Made by a program: the position numbers and the translations under genes. Source: Apteryx mantelli (Eukaryota > Chordata > Aves > Apterygiformes > Apterygidae). Taken from it: a DNA stretch of 64,000 nucleotides. The notes under the pieces were generated by a model that saw nothing but the letters and a program-made list of their open reading frames with translations, was not told the origin of the DNA and made no database searches. Location: NCBI RefSeq assembly GCF_036417845.1, contig NC_089979.1, positions 49,918,775-49,982,774 of the forward strand, written 5' to 3'. Positions 1 to 12,648 of this stretch are shown in pieces (the first letter of the stretch is position 1; each line of letters starts with the position of its first letter).

Positions 1-3000
1 CCTTGTTTTGCAGACATGGAAGAATGAAGTGTGAAAGTCAAGTACCTTGCTCAAAGTTACAAAACCAAACTCTGTGGCTCTGGCCCGTGCATCTACTTGT
101 AAACACAATGCAGTTCTCTAATTTTTCCTCCACTTCAAAGAGGGATTGGGGTTGAACGAGTTAGTGTTTGTGTGGCAAACTGAAGATCTGTAGCCCTACT
201 TATAGATTAATGCATGCTGAGGAAATAGCTATACAAAAAACCTGCCACAGAATAAACTAGGATGTTTCCTCTTACCCGTGATAAATGTGAGGTAGTTCCC
301 TTCAGTGAAAATAGGATACGTTACTTTATACTTAACATGAAGAGAGTGTGTGCAATGCATAATTCCTGTTGCAAATTCACAGCCTATCTTGTCCCACAGT
401 AATTCATGAATATGATCAATTCTCAAGTATTACTATTTTTGTAAATTCAAGCACATGAAATTGTCTAAAAGTGTATGCAGGTAGTCAAATTCAGGTGTCC
501 TGCTTATGCTGGAAAATAAGCATGTTTACCTGCAGACAAGATGGAAATGGATTCTGTTTACCAGCAAAAAATCCCTATGGATCTTATGGCAGCCACTAAT
601 GTGAGAAATATTGCCATGTGTGCAAAAGTACAGTGTTATATTACAAGCCTCTCTTCTCAAAAGGGATGGTGGATTTTGTGGGGAAGGAGTACAGTTGTTT
701 ATTTGTCTTCATTTTTACATCTTTCTGGTTATAAATGCCCTTGGTTCCCTAGGGAAACTTTCTCAGGCACATTGCCTGGCCATCTTCCTGCCAATGCTTC
801 CTCACTAGCATTTGAACCCAGCGCCAATTTTAACCTACTCTGATGAGGAGCTAAGAGGAGAGGTCGAAGATGTGCAGAGCAGCAGCTGGTTAGAGGAGAA
901 AATATTGTCCTCGCTGAGGAAAAGGCAGTCAGTCATATCACAGCTCCGTATCCTTTTCAGGAGAGGGCCAAGAGCTGGCCAGGGGATCTGAATATGGCTG
1001 TATGGCCTCTGTGTTGCCCGCTGCTGGGAGATGGGGAAGGACAGGAGCTGGGAGTGCTGGCCAAGGAGACACGGGATAGGGGAAATATGATACAAGCCCC
1101 TGCAAAACTAGGCCATCACTTGTTTTGCTGCTTGTAAGAGCAGCTTGTTGAACAGCTTGTTTATAGCTCAATGTTTGCAACTGAAATAATTCCTTTAAAG
1201 TAATTGTTGGAAAGGATTTGGTACCCGATTCAAAGACCTTTGCACCTAGAATTGCATTGTTTCCCCTTACAACATGTGCTCTTTGCCCTGGTTGTGAATG
1301 CAGGTATCTTAACAGACATCCATGCTCCACATTTGGCTATTCAGAAGGACATCTAAGCACCTATTTAAACAGCTAAGTCTTCGTTGTAGTTCAGGAGAGC
1401 AGATTAGGAAGGAAACTGAAAGATTCGATTTCAGTTGAATTTGAAAATTCAACCTAGATCCAGAGCTCTGATAACCTCTGCTCATTTGTCACCTACCAGG
1501 ATGGGCAGCTGAGCCTGGCAGGCTTGTTCCTCTGCATGTGTGGATGAGCCCTGGTGTTGGCAAGACTGATCCAACCCAGGCCCCTCCTAGGAATCCACAA
1601 ATGCCCGTATAAGCAGAAAAGCTCACACCTGGCAGATTGCATGAAGCACAGACATGCCAGGCTCTCGTCTTAAAACAGCGTTGGTCTGTCTTTGAAAAGT
1701 AAGTCGGTAACTAGAGCAGTCATCCCTGATGTAGGGAAGTCCAGGTTCATTTGCTTCCTCTGTCTAAGGCGATTCAAGCCTACAACCTCCAGAGTTAAAT
1801 GTCCCAGAGTCTGATCACCCTCCCAGGAGATACATGTTGAACCTGCGCAGGCAGACAGAGTCTCCTATGGTGGGGTGGGTGCTCTAACCACCAGCTGCCA
1901 GGACGCCATCTTACTACCTCTGGATAGAGAAATGTTGGTGTATAGCCTCAGGTGTCAGCCCTCGTTTTGGGAAAGAAAACAGATATTGTTTAAAATATGA
2001 CATGTGCTCAGAAATGCCTGCCTGGCTTGAGTTGTGAACATGCAAGAGTCATTATTTATTTTCCTCTTCATAATATGACTGTTTATATGAAATATCATAT
2101 AGTTGGAAGTGATGATTTTGAGAATTGCATTTGTCAACAGAGAGAGCTGTTTAGGTTATTTGACTTGCTTCTGTGCTTTAAGTTATGGAAAAATAGGCAC
2201 CTTAACATTATTTAATGAGCTCAAATATGAGACCAGTATGTAATATATTGAGATTACCTGAAAATCTGTCATCTTCAGATTTAAACTCCCTATATAAATA
2301 AAATAAACCTACCAGTCAGCAGAACTGGAGAATCTTTTTTTCTAATATTCTCCTTCATAAAATGAGTATCTTGTGCTTACTTTGAGTCCATTTTGAATTT
2401 CACGTTGTTTAAGCTGCTTTACTGTGAGTTCCTATTATTCCATATAGAAATCCGAGTGAGTACTGAGTGAAGATTTCTGGTCACTGACTGCAGTGACTGA
2501 CTTAGGTTTCATTAATAGAATATGCAAAGGAGAAGGACAGAGCTCAGAATTAAAAACTGTTGGAACATGGTAGATTATTTGTACTGCAAATGAGCAAGGC
2601 TGCATAGGAAGGAGGCAAGGGTGAACTTGGCCGGCTGTAAGTGTTCCATGATCGGAAAGTTGCTTTTTTTACTAACAAAGCATTTTAGCAACATATCTCG
2701 AGACAAGCACTCTGTGTAAACTGGATGCAGTCTCTATCTAAACACAAGTTGTCTGGGCTGTAGCAGCTCTATACTTATTTAAAAATCTGTGGGTTATGCA
2801 GTGAAGAAACCCAGACCCATTAAAATGTTGTCAGAAAGCTAGAGAGGTACCTTCAGCGTTGTGCTATTCAGAAGGCAAATAATCATTACTATTGACCTTG
2901 AGACATCTCCAGTAAGCTAGAGATGATGACTATTAGTAATAAGAAGGTGGGGCAGTTATTTTTAATGTCAATACTTTGTCACAGTTGTCTTGGTGAATCT

Positions 3001-6000
3001 TTAATCTGTCATACAAACTTACATGACCTTGTGAGTTTCCAATAACCATGGCATCTTATTTGGAACTTTTTCTATTGGACTGTGCTTTGATCTTTCTTAT
3101 CCTTATCTTTTTTGAGCATGTTTTGGAGAAATCAAAGGTTTTGCCTGTGAGGGCAGATACAGGAGGGAATTAATTTTGGATTTGAACAAGAATTGGCAAG
3201 TAAAATTAAAGATTAATTTCCTTCATTCAGGTTGCTGACCATACAAATCAGCTTTTTGAGGTGGCTTGTGCAGACTGTCTTGCTTCATTAGCTTGGGTGA
3301 CTGCTTTCTGTGTATAAAGGCAGGAAAGCAGGGAGAGGAGGGGAGCCCAAAGCAGCACCTGCGCTGTATCTGGGAGGGCCTTGGGCAAAGATTAAAAATA
3401 GATTCTCCCAGTTCCCTTGTTAAATGACTTACGTTACTCTTTACCCTGTCCTGTTGGGCTTCTCCACGCTCCCCATGGCCTGTGGACCTGGGTTGTACAC
3501 CCCTAAAACCAGCTCGGGGTTGGTGCTGCTCCTTCAGATTTTTCCACATCAGCTCATTTCCTGACACACTGCCACACCACATTTAAAAAAAAAGAACTCC
3601 CCCCTCCTGCCCTCTTCCTCCTCATCACTCCCTTTGTCTGTCGCCTTGCTGTAACTCCAAGTCACCCTGTTGATGAGACCACATAGCCTTCTGCTAACAG
3701 ATTCAAGGAGAAATAGACACTGACTCGCCAGCTGTATTTCAGAAAGCAGCATTTAAAGTTATCTGTATCCATTAATTAAAACTTAGCTGCTGTATTTTTT
3801 TATTATTATTATTACCATTAGTTATTCTCTTTTGTGTCTGACTTGGTGTTCATAAGTACCTCCCTTTAACCAAACTGTTTTTTAACTACAAAATATAAAA
3901 TTTGCCTCCTTCTATGCAGGAAGCTCTGATCATCTCATATGCTCATTTCTTTTTTATTTTTTCTTTTTCCCACTTGTTTATTAATCATCGAAATGCTTGG
4001 TACAAGTGCATATGTTCTAGGGATACATATGTTATAGGAAAATGTTGTGTCTATCATAGCAAAGTTTTGCCTCTAAGGCTTATGAATGATCATGCCATGT
4101 AAGAAATATTCCTAGATCTTAATCTGTTGGAAAGATAAGCCTGCTGCTATTTTGTGATCTTTTGAGAACTTTAGAGACAGAAAGAGCTATGAAAGTTCAA
4201 AGTTCTATTCTTCCTCTTCTGTAATGGAATTCTGTATAAACCACAAGGCAATATTATATCTCTCTGAAAGAAGCACCTCTACTGAATTTGCACTGTTCAC
4301 AAGCAATATGTGTGTGAACTCTGGCTTGTGAGATATGTAGCAGTGATGATTTTTCCTGAATAAATTGGATAAGCCAAAAATTCATTACTCCACTGGGAGG
4401 AGAGGGGCTAGTGGTGCTTATCTCCGGAGTAGCTGTTTTAAGCACGAGTGATAAATCAAGAGGTTTTTCTCCACTGCACGGAAGGTGAGGCACCTCATCA
4501 GCATGTATTTCCTGACACTGCCATCCTTCATTGGGTGACCACTTGAGTTGTCTTCCCCCTGAGAGCTCCTTTAGGGACTTGTTCAGCTCACCAACTTTAC
4601 ACTACACAGTTTCTCTGATGTGGGAAGGTGATGAGCGTATGTCCCTGTTGCCTCGGATGGCATTGCAATCAAGGAGTCTGGCCGTTCCAAATTATGCTTA
4701 GCAAATACTATTCTAGCACAGAAAGGTTAAGGATAGTCTCTACTTTTGGCAAGCTCAAAAACACTTGCACATACATGGTATGTATTGTTTTACATGTTTT
4801 TACACTTAAAGTGAGGTAGCAATAGCTCCAGGCTTCACTGATGCATGCTGGAGGTAGGAGTCATGACAGCTTTTCCTCATATTTCAACTACATGTTAATT
4901 CTGACCCCCAACTGCCACAGTCATGGACCTCTACTTATGAAATTCTTCTAGTTGTGCCCAATTAGGTGTTTAGTTTGAAATTATGTATTATCTTTTCAAA
5001 GACTCACACCTCCTACCTACAATCCAAGTAAGAAGATATTTCTTTTACAGTTCTTCAGTATTCATATTGCCTATGTTTAAAGACCTGAATCTGGAGGTTG
5101 ATCTCCCTGTGCTCCCTAATCAATGAGGAGTCAGAGAGTGAATTGAATAACAAACCTTGTCTCAGAAGAGCCCCTTTCTCTGTTTGGTTTCTACAGGGAG
5201 ATCCTAGGGAAACAAGTAGAGCCCTGAAATTAGGTGAGCATTGTGATATAATCCTCACGTTAGAAGCCATGTTGAAGAAATATGTTTATACACTGAAATA
5301 ACATATCTAATGATCTCAGTCCATGCTGAACTTTGGTACTGTCTCAGTATATCTAGTACCAAAGGACTGGAATATAAGATTAGATACAGGGTGCTCCAAG
5401 CATATACTGTATTTCTAATGCCTGTCACTTCATCAGTAAGGGGGCTGTGTCCCCCATCATGTGTAGGTTTCTGCAAGTGTGTACTGCAGAACCCCTGCCT
5501 AGAGTTGATCTTTGTCCAGAAAACACAAATGTTCCTTCCTTATGAATATTTGTCCTTCATAAGTTTCATTTGGAAAAAAATATTTCCAGCCTGCTCTTGT
5601 CTTAAAGAATGAAGTGAAGTTTTTATCGCCTTTGAACACCCATGTTTGCAGAGCACCCACATTAGGTATTTAATATAATAGTGCTGAGAGAGTCCTTGGG
5701 GCACTCAGACCTGCCACAGTTACTTGACTAGTGAAAGTGACAGTGAAAGTGAAACCCCAGTGAAAAGCACAGTGCAGTATACTCCCAGGTGATTCATGCA
5801 GTTGCTCCTAAGAAGCATCATAAAGACTATTTGAGGCAGCCTGTGTTACAGGACAGGAGATATATTAGCTAGATGTTGAGAAACCAGACATTACTAATAC
5901 CCAAAATGTAGTTATTTAATAGCACAGAAGAGCACGATACAACAGAATCTTTCTTTCTTCCTCTACCCCACGTTTTCTATTGGGCTTACTTAATTTTATT

Positions 6001-6900
6001 ATTCTGGTTAGTAAAAATGAAGATCCAACACTAAAACATTTATAAAATACAGCGCTGTCTGCACTGCAAGCAATTAAATCTTTGTAAATCAGCTCTGGAA
6101 TATCATTCTTCCCAATACATCATTATCTCTTTGCATGGCAGGATGCTCTAATTGCAAACTGTCTAGATGAGATCCCACCAGTGCATTGTAAAACTACCAC
6201 AAAGTGTAATTGGATGAGTCTTAACCATTCTTGGCAGTAGTCAATCTCTTCCACCTCAGTGGCTTGTGAAGGTACTAAGGGAAAAGACAGCTTTGATGTG
6301 CATAAAAGAAGGTAATAGCTACTTATTTCTACAGTGAGGAGAAATCCTTTTGTGAATGGGGGAGGAGCAGAGACTCTCCAGTAATAAAAATGTAGAAAAA
6401 ATCCGTGAACCCGTTAATGACCTCAGAAATGCCTTTTGCTTCAGCAGCTTCACTGAGCTGCCTGCCAGTAGCCAAACACCACACAGACTCTGTTAAATTC
6501 CTTTTTTCTTCGTATTTAAACTAACTTTTAAGTCTTTCTCTGGTTCCTGTTTAGCCAAAGAGAGACAGAGGTTATGTGCATACTCTTCTAAATTAGACCC
6601 ATGGCCGTTTCATAACTTCCTTTCATATGCATAAGTGCAAACAGAGAACATGGCACTCTGCATAATTTCCGGCAAGGGTGCAACACTTCATTGAATTTTA
6701 ATTCTCAGATGAAAGGTACGCAACCTGCTGCATAGGTTGTCAGCATGTCTCAAGGACAGCTTTGCTTCTGTCCAAGGTGGCCACAGAGCTCATTTCCCAT
6801 GCCAGTAAACTAGTTCCCAAACATACTTGCTCTTTAGGAAGCTTTGAATGGCCATCTCTGTACTTGGACACTTGTCTCAAAGAGTATGGTAGAAGCTTTT
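1..6900. other. Non-coding stretch, probably CHST9 intron
   Basis: No coding exon could be supported here. Because the CHST9 terminal exon further right opens with a splice acceptor and lacks the membrane anchor, upstream exons must lie to the left, so this DNA is inferred to be intron. Open frames are short and have no recognisable family. Around 1700-1930 there is a degenerate stretch with wording typical of old tRNA-like SINEs ('ctctaaccacca'), too decayed to name. I looked for the short CHST9 stem exon and did not recognise it; the stem is poorly conserved, so it could be present and missed. Confidence 0.55.
5733..5766 (+). promoter_or_regulatory. Candidate interferon-response (ISRE/IRF) site cluster
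   Basis: The sequence repeats GAAAGTGA-like units and contains GAAAGTGAAACC at 5745-5756, which fits the IRF consensus GAAANNGAAA. A further GTGAAAAG follows at once. This is only a motif match inside non-coding DNA; function is not shown and chance occurrence is quite possible. Confidence 0.25.
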
Positions 6901-6980
6901 CACAGAATCACAGAATCGCTGAGGTTGGAAGGGACCTCTGGAGATCATCTAGTCCAACACCCCTGCTCAAGCAGGGGCAC

Positions 6981-7405
6981 CTAGAGCACGTTGCACAGCA
7001 TCACATCCAGGCGGGTTTTGAATATCTCCAGAGAAGGAGACTCCACAACCTCTCTGGGCAACCTGTGCCAGTGCTCTGTCACCCTCACAGTGAAAAAGTT
7101 TTTCCTCATGTTCAGATGGAAGTGTCTGTGTTTCAGTTTGCGCCCATTGCCTTGCGTCCTGTCGCTGGGCACCACTGAAAAGAGTCTGGTCCCATCCTCT
7201 CGACACGCTCCCTTCAGATACTTGTACACGTTGATAAGATCTCCTCTCAGCCTTCTCTTCTCCAAGCTAAACAGGCCCAGCTCTCTCAGCCTTTCCTCAT
7301 AAGAGAGATGCTCCAGTCCCCTAATCGTCTTTGTGGCCCTTCGCTGGACTTGCTCCAGTAGTGCCACATCCCTCTTGTACTGGGGAGCCCAGAACTGGAC
7401 GCAGA
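6981..7405 (-). pseudogene. CR1 ORF2 C-terminal part in shifted frame
   Basis: After the one-base deletion near 7404 the conserved CR1 C-terminus continues in another frame: '[18 protein letters not shown]', '[22 protein letters not shown]', and the ending '[15 protein letters not shown]' are all recognisable. The same text without the deletion is present in the second CR1 of the window (53.1 kb), where 'cagtactcc' stands in place of 'cagactcc'. It is therefore the tail of the same ORF2 and not a separate gene. Confidence 0.88.
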
Positions 7406-8920
7406 CTCCAGATGTGGCCTCCGCAGGGCTGAGTAGAGGGGGAGAATCACCTCCCTCGACCTGCTGGCAGCACTCTTCCTGATGCACCCCAGGATACCAT
7501 TGGCCTTCTTGGCCACAAGGGCACATTGCTGCCTCATGCTTAACTTGGTGTCCACCAGCACTCCCAGGTCCTTCTCGGCAGAGCTGCTTTCCAGCAGGTC
7601 AACCCCCAACCTGTACTGGTGCATGGGGTTACTCCTCCCCAGGTGCAGGACCCTGCACTTGCCTTTGTTGAACTTCATGAGGTTCCTCTCCGCCCACCTC
7701 TCCAGCCTGGCCAGGTCTCTCTCAATGGCAGCACAGCCCTCTGGTGTATCCGCCACTCCTCCCAGTTTTGTATCATCATCGGCAAACTTGCTGAGGGTGC
7801 ACTCTGTCCCTTCATCCAGGTCATTGATGAAGAAGTTGAACAAGACTGGACCCAGGACTGACCCCTGGGGGACACTGCTAGCTACAGGCCTCCAACTAGA
7901 CTCTGCGCCGCTGATCACAACTCTCTGAGCTCTGCCATTCAGCCAGTTCTCAATCCACCTCACTGTCCACTCATCTAACCCACGCTTCCTGAGCTTGTCT
8001 ATGAGGATGTTAGGGGAGACAGTGTCGAAAGCCTTGCTGAAGTCAAGGTAGACAACATCCACTGCTCTCCCCTCATCTACCCAGCCAGTCATTCCATCAG
8101 AGAAGGCTATCAGATTGGTTAGGCATGATTTCCCCTTGGTGAAGCCATGATGACTACTCCTGATCACCTTCTTTTCCTCCACATGCGTGGAGATGGCCTC
8201 CAGGATGAGCTGCTCCATCACCTTTCCAGGGATGGAGGTGAGGCTGACTGGCCTGTAGTTCCCTGGGTCCTCCTTCTTGCCCTTTTTGAAGACTGGGGTG
8301 ACATTGGCTTTCTTCCAGTCCTCGGGCACCTCTCCAGTTCTCCATGACCTTTCAAAGATGATGGAGAGTGGCTTAGCAATAATGTCCGCCAGCTCCCTCA
8401 GCACTCGTGGGTGCATCCCATCAGGGCCCATGGATTTGTGGGTGTCAAGTCTGCTTAAATGATCTCTAACCCACTCCTCCTCCACCAAGGGAAAGTCTTC
8501 CTCTCTCCAGACTTTCTCTCTTGCCTCCAGGGTCTGGGGTTCCTGAGGGCTGGCCTGAGCAGTAAAGACTGAAGCAAAGAAGGTATTCAGTAACTTTGCC
8601 TTCTCTGCATCCTTCGTCACCAGGGCACCCACCCCATTCAGCAAAGGCCCCACATTTTCCCTAGTCTTCCTCTTGCTACTGATGTATTTGAAGAAGCCCT
8701 TCTTGCTGTCCTTGACATCTCTAGCCAGATTTAATTCCAAACGGGCCTTAGCCTTCCTCGTCGCATCCCTGCATACTCTGACAACATTCCTATATTCCTC
8801 CCAAGTGGCCTGTCCCCCTTTCCACTTTCTGTATACTTCCTTCTTCTGGCTGAGTTTTGCCAGGAGCTCCTTGCTCATCCATGCAGGTCTCCTACCTCCT
8901 TTGCTTGACTTCCTACTCAT
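7286..8920 (-). pseudogene. CR1 ORF2 reverse transcriptase fragment (544 codons)
   Basis: The open frame encodes the reverse transcriptase that copies CR1 RNA at its target site. Visible in order: a basic linker (about residues 1-180), the RT fingers block around '[13 protein letters not shown]', '[11 protein letters not shown]', the '[12 protein letters not shown]' block, and the catalytic box at residues 379-384. That box reads FADDDT rather than the family's FADDT, so one aspartate codon has been inserted (GAT repeated at 7772-7780). The frame is correct up to about residue 505, after which one missing base near 7404 shifts it and the last 39 residues are out of frame. The start at 8920 is just the first ATG; the real ORF2 began upstream with an endonuclease domain lost by truncation. 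Dead copy, but with few other stops, so fairly recent. Confidence 0.9.
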
Positions 8921-9040
8921 AGGGATGCACCGCTCTTGAGCCTGGAGGAAATGATGTTTGAATATTAACCAGCTCTCTTGAACGCCCTTTCCTTCTAGGG
9001 CCCTAACCCATGGGATTCCTCCAAGTAGGTCCCTGAAGAG

Positions 9041-12000
9041 GCACAGGATGATCTGGATCCAGAGTTAGTGGCCGATAGGGGCTTATCTGTTTGGTGCCCA
9101 CTGTTGGTACGTGTTCAGGCATTTTCAAAAATAATGGTGCTCAGCAGCTTGTGGAGTGGACTGTTAGGAACATAGGTATAATGACCATGTTTTTTTAAAA
9201 AATGATCATTGAGTTTTTTGGGTTTCTTGTTTTCCCATTTCCACTTTGAAAACAAGTCAGTGTGACATGGAGATGTTCAGCTCTTTAAGGCATCATAACA
9301 TGGGCACTGAAAAATCACCAGGACCAAGAGGAAGCCAAAGAAGACACCAGTAGACACCTCACTTTGTGTAAGCCTAATATTTTAATATTTTAAAATCCTT
9401 TCAAAGCATGTGGCTTTCAGCTGACTATACCAGATTTTTAGGTAGTTCTATTTAAGAAATACGGCACTACCTATTCAACAGTTTCTGTTAATTTCCTAAG
9501 AAACCTTTTCAGTTAAATATCTCTCATCAGATGCAAAGCTTGATTCATTCCTTGATTCATCTCAGTGTTGCTAGTTACTAATCCAGTTAACTAAGGCAGG
9601 TATATAGGTAAGTTTAATCTCTTTTTTGAGTTGGAAAACTTCCACAGCAACCGGCATTATGCCTTTAAAAATTATCACCATCCTTTTCCATTCTTAGATA
9701 TAGCATGTTACAGCCAGCATTTACTGCAAGCATACAATTCCTTGCAGAGCTTATAATAACATTTATTAGCCATTATTGTTGTATTCACTATGGGATATGT
9801 ATGTCAAGGAGATGGGGAGGCAGAGAGGGGAAGCAACTAATAGTATTTTACATATGTAGATAATTTTTTTTTGTCCTCAGAACTTCCCATGTCATTGTTT
9901 TTCCCCTAGATCTTTTTTCCCCTCCTGTTTTTTTTTTTTTTTTTCCTGAGAGATTCTTTCTTCTTTTGCCTCATCTTGCTTAGAGGGAACCCCTTTCAAG
10001 TGACTTCCACTGTGCATATGTCGTTCCTTTAGGGTGTTACCTGAGATTTCTGAATGGTTCTGCCCATCCTTTTCTGAAGTTTTTAATCCCATGAAAAATC
10101 CTTCAGTAGTGGTTCCTGCAGCTGTATTCACAGTTGCTAAAACTAAAATGCCATTCTCTTTTGGTGTCTCCTCAGGTTATCTTCTGAGGCTGGTCCTGAA
10201 TCCAAGGCAGGCAATTTGAAATGGGACAAAATCTAGACCACACATGTTTCAGTCTTCCTTTTTTTCATCTGGCCTGATGGAACCAAGGCAACTTTCCACT
10301 AGTCAAAATGGCAGACTGAATCAGAAGCCTGAACTTTCCTCTGAAGCATATGGCTCATTGTAGTGGATTTACTTTGATACTCAGCTGGTTTATGTGTTTT
10401 TGCGCTATCTCCTGTATTAGACTGCTAAATTCAGATTACATACCATAGGAAGATATGAGGTACTATTGTCCTCTCTTGAATTTTCTCTGTTTTGGGGAAC
10501 CTCAATCCAATCAGATATATTTGGAGACTGTCTTCTGAATTATAAAATTTTCCCCAGAGCTGTGCTGATAAATCTATGATCTTCAGTAACTTTATCATCA
10601 TGGTATAAATTTATTCCTACCTTTGTTGAGCCTTGTATTGTATAGTTGGTTTCTGTGTATGCCATACACATTTTCATCTTTTTAAATTCCAGATTTTCCT
10701 TTTAAGGTCAAAATATTTCATTTCCCTTTATTTGAAAGCCTGTGGTTCTGTGGTAGCATTTATAAGGTGTCATTCACTGTGATACTGGAATTCCCATTAG
10801 GCTCACAGTCCTCCCCTGTTTTACTACTAGTACTACCTCCTGTTATTATACACTAACCATGCTTCTGAATTCTTTCCATCGTAGAGCAGAAGGGGTAAAT
10901 CTCTAGGCACATGCATTTTAGTTTTTTAAAGAATGAAATATTAGACAACAGAATTAAAAATTAGATAATATCAGAGAAGCAGACCAGGCCAAACTGAAAC
11001 AATTCAAGTAGCCTTTTGCAACTCTATAAACATCAATGTGCACCCCCTTTCAGATGTACAAGTTCTGAATGGCTCTGTTCCTCTATTTGCTTTCATCAAT
11101 ATAAAAATCATTTTACGAACTGTGGCTCAGTGAAAACAAAGAGCTGGTACTTAGAGGTTTGTGGCAGTTCAGAACAGCTTGGTTCCCCAGTGTTCTTTTT
11201 GTCACTGGAAAGTATTATACTGCAAAGTAGGCTAACTTTTCTTGGAACTGCTTGCTTTTCTGCAGGCCTTATTTCAAACTGGCATTCAGATCTGTGTTAC
11301 ACGCGTTCCCTTTTCTTAGATTATTCCTCTGAATCTTAACAGCTTTTTTTGAATTGGCTATAAATTTCCTGTCCCCCAAATCCACACTTACAGACTGCCA
11401 GTTCACAAATCAACTTGCCAGTATATGTTCAATCAGTTTATGAGAGAAGTTTTTTTACACCCATTTAAAAAAATTAAACTTATGAAATCAGGCAATCTGT
11501 GTATGCCTGTCCATCTAACCATGGCTTTCGGCTATCTTTTAATTGCCCTGAGAAGTTTAAAAACCTGTTGACCAGCTTCTACCTTCTCAGGAAGCATAAT
11601 AAAAATAGGCAGCTGGATAGACCTCCTAATGCTGCAGACTTTCCTACTGAAAGGAGAAAGATTTTACAAGCCTTAACAGACACAAGGGAACTCACTTGGG
11701 GATGAGAGAACAGCAATACCCAAACTGCAAGAAAATCTTTGGTCAATTTGCATGTTACTAGACCCTGGAGACCACAAAACACAGATCCAAGCTTTGCCAT
11801 TTCTGCTGCACAAAAGCTGGTAATGTTAGAAGAGATGTTTGGGAGGAAAGTCCCATCTTTTCACACTTTTGTCAGGGTCACTGGTTGACGCTTAGGTAGT
11901 TGATGTCATTAATGTTGATGTGTAAATAGATCAGATGAAATAAGTTCTAAAAGCTGCTATTTTGCCCCAGCAACTGTGAAAGCAGCTGGATCAGATGCAG

Positions 12001-12648
12001 ACATCGATATCACAGGTTACTGCATGTAGGCAGGTGCATCCCACTCCCATGATATATCTGTAGGAGGGGCAGGAAGTGGCCCTTTATGGAGGGGGATTTC
12101 CACTGTCACTATATCCTGCTCAAACCCCCTGATGTTAGTTATTTTGGAACTGTAGCGTGGTTTACCTACCACGAGCACTGGCCTTGCAGCCACTGTCTAA
12201 CAAGGCCCGCTCCAAGTCACACCGGTGAAAGTAGATGCAGCAGCTGCTAGCTTGACTACACCAGCACAAGTCAACCAGCACTGTCATGGGGGAAAAATGT
12301 ATTAGGTATAGAAAAGCACCTGGCCACCCCTACCAGGACTATCAGCCTCCCTGTGTGAACCTCTTCTGATTTCTTAAAAGGTTTGGCTTAAGCTATTTAT
12401 TTTTGTAGGAGGACCTACTGTTCTCTAACAGGTAAGCTTCAGAAGCATGTATTTCAATAATTAGCCCAGCTTGTTGCTAAATTAGGTGTATCGATCAAGC
12501 GGTTCAAACAGAATTTGTAGTACTAAATGCGTCTTGCCAACGCGCACACGTGCCTGCAAACAAGCACCACTGTTCTTGTCCCTGTTAAGATGTGGATGAG
12601 CTCAGCTGTGCTCTTGCTGCATTTTAAGCTCTCATTCTCTGTTTGCAG
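9041..12648. other. Non-coding stretch, CHST9 intron
   Basis: No exon or named repeat was recognised. The stretch is AT-rich with short chance frames, a T-run near 9930-9945, and ends in a good polypyrimidine tract and AG acceptor ('ctctgtttgcag') for the CHST9 terminal exon. Confidence 0.6.

Larger units (their letters stand above)
6901..9040 (-). mobile_element. CR1 LINE, 5'-truncated, minus orientation
   Basis: This is a chicken-repeat-1 family non-LTR retrotransposon of about 2.1 kb. Its 3' terminus is at the left edge, where two CACAGAAT octamers (ATTCTGTG on the element strand) and the usual 3' end ('ggttggaagggacctctggagatc' split over 6921-6950) are seen. Reading leftwards from 8920 it encodes the linker, reverse transcriptase and C-terminal part of ORF2. 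The endonuclease half of ORF2 and the 5'UTR are missing. The right-hand boundary is judged from where familiar CR1 text ('ggtccctgaagaggc') stops, so it is good to roughly 20 bp. It lies in the inferred CHST9 intron, antisense to CHST9, and is much better preserved than the other old CR1 pieces in the window. Confidence 0.93.

Noticed and set aside
7482..8939. Plus-strand open frames of 60-148 codons
   Set aside because: They are antisense shadows of the CR1 ORF2 on the minus strand.
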